DNA of 64,000 nucleotides from Cellvibrio sp. KY-GH-1 (GCF_008806975.1 NZ_CP031728.1:1922001-1986000); one strand, 5' to 3'; shown: positions 33,889 to 41,940, counted from the stretch's first letter. Numbers and translations are program-made. Notes: generated by a model from the letters alone, not told the origin.

Positions 33889-34248
33889 ATGGGTAAGTCA
33901 ATTTCTGCGCCAAACTATGTCACAGTGGTATACGCGGTTAACGACCCGGTTGCTTTTGAGGCAGAACGCAAGCGAATCATGGGACTGTATTCCAATGGCC
34001 AGGCACCATGGTCAATTACGGCCGTCACCTACGACAATGAAATTCAACGCCTGGAATTGATATCCGTCGCCCTGCAGCAGAATAGAGCTTACCTGGTTCC
34101 CTATATTCTGGACGCCACTATCGGTAACCTGGTGAACCTGTTGGACTTGGAAAAGGATCTTCGCCGCCGCCCACCAACGCTTTCAGACAAAATGACCTTT
34201 AGCTCCCCCCTGGGTGAGGCAATCCCCTCAAAATCTCGCCCCAAATAA
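33889..34248 (+). CDS. Hypothetical protein
   Basis: 119 residues from ATG 33889 (GGAG upstream); starts at 33847 (GTG) or 33868 are possible. Pattern: APNYVTVVYAVNDPVAFEAE, then a helical region NLVNLLDLEKDLRRRP. No family recognised. Lies alone between a terminator and leader copy 2. Confidence 0.5.
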   Translation: MGKSISAPNYVTVVYAVNDPVAFEAERKRIMGLYSNGQAPWSITAVTYDNEIQRLELISVALQQNRAYLVPYILDATIGNLVNLLDLEKDLRRRPPTLSDKMTFSSPLGEAIPSKSRPK

Positions 34249-34302
34249 CCGGGTTAAGTTGTACGCCTAAGCGGTTTGTGCTAATAATACTAATGCCAAG
34301 TT

Positions 34303-34482
34303 TCGATGACTTTCATCGAGCCTTTAGCCGATCACCACAGGTATTTTAGTGATCAAGCTTTTCAAGCTTACCTAACCTTTCAAACACGGCATCTGCCAAC
34401 CTCACCCCGCTGGGACAATCACTCCCATCGGGCGTGGTCTCTCCTTAGCGGGTTTTCTTTTTTCAGCCCCAGGAGAAATACC
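34303..34482 (+). promoter_or_regulatory. Structured leader element, copy 2
   Basis: Hairpin 1 TCGATGA/TCATCGA (34303-34319). Hairpin 2 GATCAC (34330-34335), loop CACAGGTATTTTA, GTGATC (34349-34354). Hairpin 3 CGCTGGGA paired with TCCCATCGG near 34412-34435, followed by TTTTCTTTTTTC and AGGAGAAATACC before the start at 34483. Confidence 0.7.
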
Positions 34483-35298
34483 ATGTCAATCTCTAATGTA
34501 AATTCTGCAGTTTTGAATAATGTTCGCTGGTTTAACGCTCATACTGAAGCATGCGGTTATCTGAATGGCTTGAAGGAGATTACCCCTAAGCCTGGACAGG
34601 ATTTCAAACCGTTTTGGGTGAGTACCTTCTGCATGTATGAAGGTAATCCACAAAAACCACGTAAAACATTTATCAACGTCAACATCGTCAATTTAAAACT
34701 TGTCGATATTCTCAAACCTTACGCTAATCAGCTCAATACTGACCAGTCCAAGGTATGGGTGACTGCACGTATATCGGATGTAACTGTTGAGCCATTTATT
34801 TATGGCAATAACAGCAATCTCGCGGGTCAGTTAGGTGTTAATTGGCAAGCCAATTTAATCTCACTCATAGCGTTAAAAGTGGGTGATATGGCAATTGACT
34901 TGAAACAAGTCACTACGACTGATTTTGGTGTACCTGCGCAACAGCCAGCTGCTACACAAAGCAATTCACCATCACTTCAATCATCCAATAGCCAAAACCT
35001 GTTCGGATTACCATTGTTGGTAACGTTGCAAAAAAATGATCCTAACTTCAGTGCAGCAAAGGATCGTTTGAAACAGCAAGGTTATCGTTGGAGCAATGAT
35101 AAGCTCGCTTGGTGTTTGGCGAATATCAAACTGGAAAAATCAGATCCAGCATTCAATGAGAAATACCATGCATTGAAAAATGCCGGTTATGTCTTCTCCA
35201 AAGCCAACGCAGTATGGAACTTGCCATCTGTCCCAAAGCCGTTAACGGGCAATTACCAGAACACCGGCAATTGCCAGCAAAGCGGGTTTCAGCAGTAA
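34483..35298 (+). CDS. DUF3577-like protein with a C-terminal extension
   Basis: 271 residues from ATG 34483 (AGGAG upstream). The N-terminal 150 residues resemble DUF3577: WFNAHTEACGYLNGLKEITP, the FKPFWVSTF strand and VWVTARISDVTVEPFIY. The C-terminal part holds two copies of a short motif (DRLKQQGYRWSNDKLAWCL and HALKNAGYVFSKANAVWNL), a repeat of about 36 residues. DUF3577 genes are common on ICEs and plasmids; function unknown. Confidence 0.68.
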   Translation: MSISNVNSAVLNNVRWFNAHTEACGYLNGLKEITPKPGQDFKPFWVSTFCMYEGNPQKPRKTFINVNIVNLKLVDILKPYANQLNTDQSKVWVTARISDVTVEPFIYGNNSNLAGQLGVNWQANLISLIALKVGDMAIDLKQVTTTDFGVPAQQPAATQSNSPSLQSSNSQNLFGLPLLVTLQKNDPNFSAAKDRLKQQGYRWSNDKLAWCLANIKLEKSDPAFNEKYHALKNAGYVFSKANAVWNLPSVPKPLTGNYQNTGNCQQSGFQQ

Positions 35299-35452
35299 CG
35301 AAACCAGCCAAGCAGAGCGGCGCTTTATCAGCCATCGGCTGGTTATTCTTGATACTTTTAGGAATGGGTTAACCATTCCTGAAGGTGTCATACCACAGCA
35401 CTTGATCAAGATTCCGAGTGCTATGGTATGATTGCGCCACCAGTTCTCCAGA

Positions 35453-35517
35453 CGCAGCTGTCTCTGCGACCCTTAGCCCTCACGGGTTTGACGGACCACA
35501 CAGGGTTAAATGTCCGT
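35453..35517 (+). promoter_or_regulatory. Structured leader element, copy 3 (no obvious gene behind it)
   Basis: Hairpin 1 CGCAG/CTGCG (35453-35468). Hairpin 2 ACGGAC (35491-35496), loop CACACAGGGTTAAAT, GTCCGT (35512-35517). The spacer CCCTTAG is also shared. No confident gene follows before radC, so its gene may have decayed. Confidence 0.6.
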
Positions 35518-35967
35518 AGGTATTCGATCTACCTCCTTGTATCCTCCCGCTGAGCGAGAAACCAATGTTGTAACACCGTTAGGTGTCCTCCAACGTCAGA
35601 AATTGGTGACTCAAGCCACCTCGGCCATCACATCGCAATGAGATGCGACACGCTCCATCAAAGAAACGGCCTTGGTACTGTGTACCCGGGCCGTTTTCGT
35701 TCCGGATATGCAGTGCTTTGACAAAGCACCATCGTATACAACTGTGGTGCACTCTCAGAGCACTGCTCATTATCCCTTCAAATTCGCGCCCGTCCGCGAG
35801 AAATAGACGTGAATCGTTGTGCAGAATTGACTGTGCGCGAATGTAGTTTGTTGCGATCCACACCCATCAAGACAAACACCCCAAGACACATGGATGTGTC
35901 ACTGTTATGCAGAAGTAATGAATTTATTTTTGGTGCTGAGTCGAAAACAAATTCATTATTTTTGAAA
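35518..35967. other. Gene-poor stretch with possible decayed coding sequence
   Basis: About 450 bases between leader copies 3 and 4. One plus-strand frame stays open except for two stops (for example RQKLVTQATSAITSQ, stop, then ETALVLCTRAVFVPDMQ), which looks like remnants of a gene. Several small hairpins (GCTTTGACAAAGC) are present. No start with a ribosome binding site was found. Confidence 0.35.
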
Positions 35968-36037
35968 TTTAAGATCAGCGAAAGCTGCCCTTAAAAACGA
36001 TCATCCACAGTGCAACGATATTTTATCGATGATGATC
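35968..36037 (+). promoter_or_regulatory. Structured leader element, copy 4, covering the radC start
   Basis: Hairpin 1: outer stem TTTAAG/CTTAAA around CAGC-GAAA-GCTG (35968-35995). Hairpin 2: GATCATC (35999-36005), loop beginning CACAGTGCAAC, GATGATC (36031-36037). The right arm of hairpin 2 includes the radC start codon and no ribosome binding site is seen upstream, so it could mask initiation. Confidence 0.55.
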
Positions 36038-36532
36038 TCACCTTTGGTGGCGCTATCCTCACACATTAGGCACCAGCCTACATTCAATTACACCACTGCT
36101 GAAGAAGTTATCAATGCCGCGAAGCACATCATGGAATCAATGATGGAGCAACGCGACACGTTGTTAACAAGCCCGCAGTTAGTTCGACAATATCTGATGC
36201 TGAGATTAGGGAAAGCAGAGCGCGAAATATTTTGCGTTATCTTTCTCGATAATCAGAATCGCTTAATTGCATCTGAAGATTTATTTATGGGAACGATAGA
36301 TGGCGCTGCCGTTTATCCTCGCGAAGTTGTTAAAGCGGCCCTTAAATATAACGCTGCAGCTGTTTTGCTTGCCCACAACCATCCAAGCGGAATGCTTGAA
36401 GCGAGCACAGCAGATCAACGCATAACTCAACGATTAGTTTCAGCGTTGGAGTTAGTAGATGTTCGAGTATTGGATCACTTTATTGTATCGGGTACCGAAT
36501 CACTCTCATTTGCAGAGCGCGGCTTAATCTAA
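36029..36532 (+). CDS. radC: RadC-family JAB-domain protein
   Basis: 167 residues, lacking the N-terminal helix-hairpin-helix domain of chromosomal RadC. The JAMM metal site is intact: His115 and His117 in HNHPSG, Ser125 and Asp128, and the upstream GTIDGAAVYPREVVKAAL is typical. Short RadC proteins are very common on ICEs and genomic islands; their biochemical role is not settled. Start at 36029 or 36032. Confidence 0.92.
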   Translation: MMISPLVALSSHIRHQPTFNYTTAEEVINAAKHIMESMMEQRDTLLTSPQLVRQYLMLRLGKAEREIFCVIFLDNQNRLIASEDLFMGTIDGAAVYPREVVKAALKYNAAAVLLAHNHPSGMLEASTADQRITQRLVSALELVDVRVLDHFIVSGTESLSFAERGLI

Positions 36533-36553
36533 TCCAGGCGTTTGCCACTCTCA

Positions 36554-36583
36554 CCCCAGGGGAATTTCATCATTCCCCTGGGG
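36554..36583 (+). promoter_or_regulatory. Hairpin 3-type element before the anti-restriction gene
   Basis: Perfect stem CCCCAGGGGA (36554-36563) / TCCCCTGGGG (36574-36583) with a ten-base loop, followed by T-rich sequence and AAGGAG. The same GGGGA-loop-TCCCC plan appears before other genes in this cluster. Confidence 0.65.
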
Positions 36584-36627
36584 CTGATGATTTTCCTCAT
36601 TTATTTTTTTCGTTAAGGAGAATCATC

Positions 36628-37053
36628 ATGAGTACTGTTTTATCACCAGCAACTTCAGCGATCAATGCAATCCCGGTGCCCGGACACTTGCGCATGCAGA
36701 CATTACCAAGACGATTTCCGGGACTGTTCCTAGTATTCGAAAATAATGTCTATGACCACATGAATAAGTTCGCTAAATCCTACAAGAGCGGTTATTGGGA
36801 ATTTATCGAACTTAGCAATGGGGGATTTTATATGTCACTGAAATCCGACAAGAAATTTTTCGTGGAAATTGATAGCAATTACTTCGAAGGAACAATGTCT
36901 GCCGATGCAGCAAGTCTGGTAGCGAACTTATTCGTTTATTCACGACTGGCTGAACAACACAATCTTGATTATTTGATTGAAGGATTTCATGCATTGTACG
37001 AATACGCACGACTACATCCTGAGGGGCAATTAATTTTATCAGCGATTAACTAA
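36628..37053 (+). CDS. ArdB/KlcA-type anti-restriction protein
   Basis: 141 residues. GYWEFIELSNGGFYMSL near 52-68, FEGTMSADAASLVANLFVYS near 88-107 and the C-terminal HPEGQLILSAIN match the ArdB/KlcA family (PF03230), which counters type I restriction during plasmid entry. The HLRMQTLPRRFP start is typical. A strong AAGGAG box precedes the ATG. It supports reading the 32-43 kb cluster as genes for establishment in a new host. Confidence 0.88.
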   Translation: MSTVLSPATSAINAIPVPGHLRMQTLPRRFPGLFLVFENNVYDHMNKFAKSYKSGYWEFIELSNGGFYMSLKSDKKFFVEIDSNYFEGTMSADAASLVANLFVYSRLAEQHNLDYLIEGFHALYEYARLHPEGQLILSAIN

Positions 37054-37078
37054 TTACATTATCCGTACCGGAGAAAAT

Positions 37079-37345
37079 ATGAACAATGAAGTTGCGAACA
37101 ATGAAATGCTGGAAATAGAAGTTCGGGCTTGTTTTATCAACAGTGAAACTGGCGATATCTACGAGACCTTACCCGTTTCTGCAGTGGAAAAGGCGCATCT
37201 ATTTGGTGTGTATACCGGTAAGTCAGATGAGTTGATGTGGTGTGCCGATTTTCAGGAATTGGATCACGCCAAACTATTCGCTGATGCACTAACAAAACAT
37301 CTTGCCGAAAAAGGCATTCAAACAATCAATCACGGCTTTCGCTAA
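37079..37345 (+). CDS. Small hypothetical protein
   Basis: 88 residues, acidic. The C-terminal WCADFQELDHAKLFADALTK stretch resembles the region in the protein at 37779 (DFSKHAMAMEYADELSSQY), so the two may share a small fold. CCGGAG box upstream of the ATG. No family named. Confidence 0.58.
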   Translation: MNNEVANNEMLEIEVRACFINSETGDIYETLPVSAVEKAHLFGVYTGKSDELMWCADFQELDHAKLFADALTKHLAEKGIQTINHGFR

Positions 37346-37365
37346 GCCACACCGAGGAAATTTCT

Positions 37366-37701
37366 ATGTCTCGTCATTATTTCAAAACAACCTATGCCGG
37401 AAAACCTATTGAAGTACTGATGGGTTTTGATCGCCCATTGAATGGCTTTTTCATGGTAATTGATTATCAGGAGGATCCAGAAGATGACGACGATGAGGGT
37501 TTGGTTTATTCAAACTTATGGGAACGGAATCCACATCCTGACTCATTAATACCTTATCTCGAAAAATTGACTGCGCTGAATATTTCAGTCCCAACTGAAA
37601 TGCTTCTAGAAATTGAGAAAGATGGGGAAGTCAAAATGGGCAATAAAGATGTTCGCCATGCAATGGTGGACGGAACTTATACCCGAACATTCATTGGTTA
37701 A
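37366..37701 (+). CDS. Small acidic hypothetical protein
   Basis: 111 residues, with an acidic run (EDPEDDDDEG) near 40-50. A GKPIEVLMGFDRPLNGFFMVI strand region is followed by helices. Such proteins accompany ArdB and DUF932 genes on plasmids; no family recognised with confidence. GAGG box upstream. Confidence 0.58.
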   Translation: MSRHYFKTTYAGKPIEVLMGFDRPLNGFFMVIDYQEDPEDDDDEGLVYSNLWERNPHPDSLIPYLEKLTALNISVPTEMLLEIEKDGEVKMGNKDVRHAMVDGTYTRTFIG

Positions 37702-37715
37702 CACCGTAGCTAACT

Positions 37716-37743
37716 ACCCATTGGGAAGCACTTCCCAATGGGT
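37716..37743 (+). promoter_or_regulatory. Perfect 13-bp hairpin before the gene at 37779
   Basis: ACCCATTGGGAAG (37716-37728) / CTTCCCAATGGGT (37731-37743) with a two-base gap. Same class as the third hairpin of the leader elements; followed by TTTCC and an AGGAG box. Confidence 0.65.
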
Positions 37744-37778
37744 GCTTTCCCACTGGAATTATTATTTCAGGAGAATAT

Positions 37779-38102
37779 ATGTGTGTTGCTTCAGAAGATC
37801 CAATGCTTGTATTAATAAATGATCGTTATGCAGAAAGCATCATTAAAGGTGTTCCCAACTGGTACGACGCCATTGAAGTTCATGGTGTGGTTAACCTCAA
37901 TGAAGAGGATGACCCTGAAGATACCTATTATGTGATTGATGATGAAAATCCTGAACTCTACAGTGTTTATTTGCACTGTACCGAGGGAGGGATTGAGTCT
38001 GTAGGCGATTTTTCAAAACATGCTATGGCCATGGAATATGCGGACGAACTTTCATCGCAGTATCAATGGCCTGTTTCAAATTGTTGCAGTTGTGAAGACT
38101 GA
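37779..38102 (+). CDS. Small acidic hypothetical protein (possibly DUF5983-like)
   Basis: 107 residues. NEEDDPEDTYYVIDDENPELYS, CTEGGIESVGDFSKHAMAMEYA and WPVSNCCSCED give an acidic protein with a C-terminal cysteine cluster. The GGIESVGDF..A..YA pattern resembles plasmid DUF5983 proteins (weak). AGGAG precedes the ATG. Confidence 0.5.
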   Translation: MCVASEDPMLVLINDRYAESIIKGVPNWYDAIEVHGVVNLNEEDDPEDTYYVIDDENPELYSVYLHCTEGGIESVGDFSKHAMAMEYADELSSQYQWPVSNCCSCED

Positions 38103-38176
38103 ATAACTGATTGCCCATTCTCTTGAATGGGCCTTATTTCAGAATCCTTTTCGTGAAGAGGATTGCGAAATAAAGA

Positions 38177-38342
38177 TTTAAGCGTGGCGATATTTACCAC
38201 CCTTAAAAAGTTGCCCACGGGATCTGAAAGGCAACGCGGCTTAGGCCGGATCCTAAACTCAAACATGGGCGAAAGCCTATCCTTAAACCCTGACGGGAAT
38301 TCCCCGTCAGGAGGATGCCCCGTCACTATCAAGGAGCATCTT
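38177..38342 (+). promoter_or_regulatory. Structured leader element, copy 5
   Basis: Hairpin 1: TTTAAG (38177-38182) with GTGG/CCAC inside and CTTAAA (38202-38207). Hairpin 2: GTTGCC (38210-38215), loop CACGGGATCTGAAA, GGCAAC (38230-38235), then GCGGCTTA. Hairpin 3: CCTGACGGG/CCCGTCAGG near 38289-38311, before AAGGAG and the start at 38343. Confidence 0.78.
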
Positions 38343-38705
38343 ATGACGCACCCTTATTTTCATGCTGAATCGTCAGCTCGCAAGTTTGGCGGTATCCCTG
38401 ATGACTATCTGGCCATTCATCGATGGTTTGATGAAACCAAAGAATCATTTTGTGATTATCGGCACCGCGCACTTCGGCATCACGCTGAGGGGATTTTTGA
38501 AGCGGAGCGGTTGTTCGGTACCACTATCATCAATTCGGAAGGCAAACCCGTTCCTGTTCGCTATATTGGCGAACAACACGTAATGGAGGATTGCGGTGGC
38601 CGAGTTCCCAATCTGGCAGATTGGCTGTCTAAAATCGTTCCGGAGGTATGGATGTCTCGCGGTACTTTTTTGGGCAATCTCTCTAAAACGGAGGTGCAAT
38701 CATGA
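38343..38705 (+). CDS. DUF6915-like protein
   Basis: 120 residues from ATG 38343 (AAGGAG upstream); the longer reading lies in the leader. PYFHAESSARKFGGIPDDYL, IHRWFDETKESFCDYRHRAL, RHHAEGIFEAERLFG and PVRYIGEQHVMEDCGGRVPN are the conserved blocks of a plasmid and phage family recalled as DUF6915. Many His residues in RHRALRHHAEG suggest a metal site. Function unknown. The next start overlaps by four bases. Confidence 0.75.
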   Translation: MTHPYFHAESSARKFGGIPDDYLAIHRWFDETKESFCDYRHRALRHHAEGIFEAERLFGTTIINSEGKPVPVRYIGEQHVMEDCGGRVPNLADWLSKIVPEVWMSRGTFLGNLSKTEVQS

Positions 38706-39847
38706 GCGCTGCCACTGTGGATCCAATCGTAGAACGTTTATCCGAGTTACCCGCAAAAGTAGGAAAAAAACTCTTGGGGCAATTCTCCCTGGGGCATGTA
38801 GATGCTCCTACTTTGCATACGGTACTTGATGCCGCTCAGCTCGCCGGCGATATCAGTAAAAGCTTATGGTTTACCGGCAGCTATTTGTTCCTGCGCAGTA
38901 AAGGCGTACCGGTCGGAGATGTTGTGGCCATGGCCAAACAACACCAACGTAAAATTCGCCTTGAATGGTCGGAGCAACGTTGGCGCAATGAGCACAACAA
39001 GCTCTCACGTCTGGCAACGCTGAAAATGTTGGCAGCAAAAAATGTAACCTATGATGTAACATTTTTTGAAAAACATATTGCATCAAGCTATCCCGGGTAT
39101 CTGATTAAATCATCACGCCGCTTGGGAATGGAAGGCTTACGCCAGCAACATTGTGTAGCCAGTTATCACGAGCGGTTAGCGTCCCAGCAAACTGCAATTC
39201 TCTGTCTATTCCTGGATCACACCCGATGGACTGTCGAATTAATCCAAACAAACCATAGCGAAACTCCAGTTCGCATTGGCCAAATAAAAACACGGTTAAA
39301 CGCTGTCGCGTCGAATGAAATTCGCAAACAGGTGTATAACTACCTGGGTTTGGATTTCCCTCGACTTGAAACCAGCTCGCCTGATGGAAGCCGGGCGTTG
39401 CACCAGATTAATCTCACGGCGCTTTTGCCAGTGCTGATAAAACTGGACATTCAAGAAATCTATGTGGGCTTTTCCGGATCCGGTGATGATGGCCATATTG
39501 ATTACGTCGAGATGCAGCCGCCACCTGCGACAATGCCTGTGGTTCACATTCTGGATCAAACCCGGGACTATCAGGACGGGCAATGGATTCATCGTGAATG
39601 CGGTCGCGACTTGCCACTAGATAAAGCCATTGAAGATATCGTATATGGCTATCTCGAAATGACAGGTGTTGACTGGTATAACAATGACGGTGGCCAAGGA
39701 CATTTTTCAATTAATTTCCAAACTGGTAACATCGAGTTTGAAGTTAATCAAAACTATGTTGAATCAGTAACGGAATATGCTAACGAATGGAGCGTTGAAG
39801 AATTTATGGAGCAACTTGTTGTACCTGCATTAACTGAATCGACATAA
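38702..39847 (+). CDS. Second PcfJ-like domain protein
   Basis: 381 residues. Residues about 135-225 carry the PcfJ pattern (GMEGLRQQHCVASYHERL, ILCLFLDHTRWTVELIQ, RIGQIKTRLNAVAS). The C-terminal 150 residues are acidic, with YVGFSGSGDDGHIDYVEMQP. That domain resembles the DUF6878-type acidic proteins of plasmids (weak). It is coupled to the DUF6915-like gene and ends at a strong terminator. Confidence 0.72.
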   Translation: MSAATVDPIVERLSELPAKVGKKLLGQFSLGHVDAPTLHTVLDAAQLAGDISKSLWFTGSYLFLRSKGVPVGDVVAMAKQHQRKIRLEWSEQRWRNEHNKLSRLATLKMLAAKNVTYDVTFFEKHIASSYPGYLIKSSRRLGMEGLRQQHCVASYHERLASQQTAILCLFLDHTRWTVELIQTNHSETPVRIGQIKTRLNAVASNEIRKQVYNYLGLDFPRLETSSPDGSRALHQINLTALLPVLIKLDIQEIYVGFSGSGDDGHIDYVEMQPPPATMPVVHILDQTRDYQDGQWIHRECGRDLPLDKAIEDIVYGYLEMTGVDWYNNDGGQGHFSINFQTGNIEFEVNQNYVESVTEYANEWSVEEFMEQLVVPALTEST

Positions 39848-39860
39848 CTCACGTCACACT

Positions 39861-39886
39861 CCCAACCGGTTTTCCGGTTGGGTTTT
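39861..39886 (+). terminator. Rho-independent terminator
   Basis: Stem CCCAACCGG/CCGGTTGGG, loop TTTT, T-rich tail. Ends the DUF6915-PcfJ transcript. Confidence 0.92.
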
Positions 39887-39930
39887 ATTCGTGAATATTT
39901 TTAATCGCGTTTCTGAAAATATTCACGAAT
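39887..39930. repeat. 15-bp perfect inverted repeat
   Basis: ATTCGTGAATATTTT (39887-39901) and AAAATATTCACGAAT (39916-39930) separated by 14 bases. AT-rich, between a terminator and leader copy 6. Could be a regulator-binding site or a second, weaker terminator. Confidence 0.7.
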
Positions 39931-39934
39931 AAAA

Positions 39935-40090
39935 TTTAAGCCAGCAAAATGCTGTTCTTAAAAAGCTATCCATGGGTTCTGCAAGATAGCGCGGTTTTTA
40001 TACCTGAACCTACCCCCATCGGGATTACCTACCCGATGGGCAAGGTATTTCTGTTGGGGTTTTATCATCTAACTCCAAGAGGAAAATATC
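39935..40090 (+). promoter_or_regulatory. Structured leader element, copy 6
   Basis: Hairpin 1: TTTAAG (39935-39940), CAGCA-AAA-TGCTG, CTTAAA (39957-39962). Hairpin 2: GCTATC (39965-39970), loop CATGGGTTCTGCAA, GATAGC (39985-39990), then GCGG. Hairpin 3: CCCATCGGG/CCCGATGGG near 40015-40040. AGAGGA precedes the start at 40091. Confidence 0.78.
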
Positions 40091-40918
40091 ATGCAACTTT
40101 CATCTCGATTCAAATCAGGCGCACCCGCTTTACGATCTGATTATCCACTGTCAGATGATCAAATCCGTAGAGTAGCCCCATCAATCTTTGCAGAAATGCC
40201 ACATACAAGTCGCTCGGAACGATACAGTTACATTCCAACCTGCGCTGTGTTGAATGAATTGCGATCCGAAGGCTTTCAACCCTTTATGGTGTGTCAGACA
40301 AGAGTCAGAAATGATGATCGTCGTGAATTCACCAAGCATATGATTCGTTTGCGTCACGCCAGTCAAATTAACGGGGCAGAAGCAAACGAAATAATATTGC
40401 TGAATTCTCATGACGGCACCAGCAGCTATCAAATGTTAGCGGGTATGTTTCGCTTTGTATGTCAGAATGGCTTGGTCTACGGCGATACTCTGATGGACGT
40501 TCGCATACCACACAAAGGTGACGTCACCGGGCATGTAATCGAAGGTGCCTATGAAGTCCTGGGTGGGTTCGAACGAGTCGCAGAATCACAGGAAGCCATG
40601 CAAGCAATTAGCCTGGATTCAGGTGAAGCTGAAGTGTTTGCATCTGCGGCACTCACATTAAAATACGATGATCCGGAAAGGCCTGCGCCGATTACAGAAA
40701 GTCAAATTTTAATGCCGCGTCGCAGAGACGATCGGAATTCAGATTTATGGAGCGTGTTTAATCGCACACAAGAAAATCTTATCAAAGGAGGCCTGCCTGG
40801 TCGAACCGCTACTGGCAACCGCCAACGAACTCGAGCAGTCGCAGGTATCGATCAAAATATTAAATTAAATCGAGCATTGTGGTTATTGGCCGATGGTCTA
40901 CGCAAACTCAAATCGTAA
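40091..40918 (+). CDS. DUF932 family (phage/plasmid-like) protein
   Basis: 275 residues. YSYIPTCAVLNELRSEGFQP, HMIRLRHASQINGAEANEII, NSHDGTSSYQMLAGMFRFVCQNG (blocks around 105-130) and the C-terminal QENLIKGGLPGR, NRALWLLADGL match DUF932, a family widespread on plasmids, ICEs and phages, often beside anti-restriction genes. Function is not known. Followed by two terminators. Confidence 0.9.
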   Translation: MQLSSRFKSGAPALRSDYPLSDDQIRRVAPSIFAEMPHTSRSERYSYIPTCAVLNELRSEGFQPFMVCQTRVRNDDRREFTKHMIRLRHASQINGAEANEIILLNSHDGTSSYQMLAGMFRFVCQNGLVYGDTLMDVRIPHKGDVTGHVIEGAYEVLGGFERVAESQEAMQAISLDSGEAEVFASAALTLKYDDPERPAPITESQILMPRRRDDRNSDLWSVFNRTQENLIKGGLPGRTATGNRQRTRAVAGIDQNIKLNRALWLLADGLRKLKS

Positions 40919-40936
40919 TTATTATTTTTATTAAAC

Positions 40937-40960
40937 GCCCTCTATCATGAGGGCTTTTTT
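40937..40960 (+). terminator. Rho-independent terminator after the DUF932 gene
   Basis: Stem GCCCTC/GAGGGC, six-base loop and six T. Confidence 0.9.
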
Positions 40961-40975
40961 CAGGCGAAAAAAAAT

Positions 40976-41005
40976 AAAACCCCGGAGCAATAGCTCAGGG
41001 GTTTT
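40976..41005. terminator. Bidirectional terminator between convergent genes
   Basis: AAAACCCC/GGGGTTTT with an inner GAGC/GCTC stem. It serves the minus-strand gene at 41.0-41.7 kb and backs up the DUF932 terminator. Confidence 0.85.
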
Positions 41006-41022
41006 AAGGGTCTAACAGGTAC

Positions 41023-41748
41023 TCAGGCTGCAGCGCTATTATCGGTCTGGGGTAATTCGGTTTGAGAAAAATACGCCTCGACTTTAGCAGCCACAGCGCT
41101 CATCAACTCAACATGAAACTCCAATTCAATTTTAGCGCGACGTGCTGCAAGCGTTTCCTTATCGGTAATGCCTGCGGCCTGTAGCTTTTCTTTGTCGGCA
41201 TCAATCCTGGGAGCAAGATGCTCTTTAGGACTAACAGACTTGATCTCACTACCACCTTGACGCAAGCTGGCACCATGGTCGGCGTAAGCGCGATTAGCAC
41301 CTTCGCGTTGGCCATAGGTAGCAAACATACGCAGGTCGGTGTGAACACCAAACTCAGCGTTGATCAGTTTACGCACCAACATTTGAGCAGCTTCTTGTGC
41401 GAGATTGACGGACACGTAATAGCGTTCATCTCCCTCTCTCAAGCCGATATGAAGGTATGGCGTTGGTCTACCTTCCACATCACGCTCAATAATACGAGCA
41501 CTGTTGAGGATGCCTGACACACTGACCGGTGTAACGCCTTTCTGACGCAGGAAGTCCAGGGCCTTTGCAGACGCTGAATCACCTTTGCTACCTTTAAAAC
41601 CTTTCTTTGCCTCTTCCACACCAACGAGCGATTTAGCCTCACTAATTAAGGCCTCAGACTCATCATTGGAAAGATACATCATGCCCAAAAAGGCACTGTA
41701 GCGCAGGTTAAAAACAGATTGATTGGATTGGTTAGATTGAATAGCCAT
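41023..41748 (-). CDS. Hypothetical protein, conserved-looking plasmid gene
   Basis: 241 residues from ATG 41748, which follows GGAG after leader copy 7. A Ser/Asn/Gln-rich start leads to RYSAFLGMMYLSNDE, then YLHIGLREGDERYYVSVNLAQEAAQ in a beta-rich central part, a helical charged region and an Ala-rich tail. No membrane segment. No family recognised. The only member of the leader-bearing genes read from the minus strand. Confidence 0.65.
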   Translation of the reverse strand: MAIQSNQSNQSVFNLRYSAFLGMMYLSNDESEALISEAKSLVGVEEAKKGFKGSKGDSASAKALDFLRQKGVTPVSVSGILNSARIIERDVEGRPTPYLHIGLREGDERYYVSVNLAQEAAQMLVRKLINAEFGVHTDLRMFATYGQREGANRAYADHGASLRQGGSEIKSVSPKEHLAPRIDADKEKLQAAGITDKETLAARRAKIELEFHVELMSAVAAKVEAYFSQTELPQTDNSAAA

Positions 41749-41940
41749 GATGTTTTCTCCGGATTTAGAAAATAAAAAAGCCCGGAGGAAAACACAGCCC
41801 GATGGGAGTAGTTTTCCCACCGGGCGGTCATGAAGCTTCACGCTTCGGATAGAGGTTAAAACGCAGCTGTATAACTTGATCCCGTTGCAGCGTTCGTGGG
41901 GATCTCTTTAAGAGTCAACGTATGGACGTTGATGCCTTAA
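41749..41940 (-). promoter_or_regulatory. Structured leader element, copy 7 (minus strand)
   Basis: Read on the minus strand. Hairpin 1: TTAAG (41940-41936) with TCAACGT/ACGTTGA inside and CTTAA (41912-41908). Hairpin 2: GATCCC (41904-41899), loop CACGAACGCTGCAAC, GGGATC (41883-41878). Hairpin 3: CCGGTGGGA with TCCCATCGG near 41826-41802. The element has inverted together with its gene. Confidence 0.72.

Noticed and set aside
35809..35994. 61-codon ORF upstream of radC
   Set aside because: Runs through leader copy 4 and shows no protein features.
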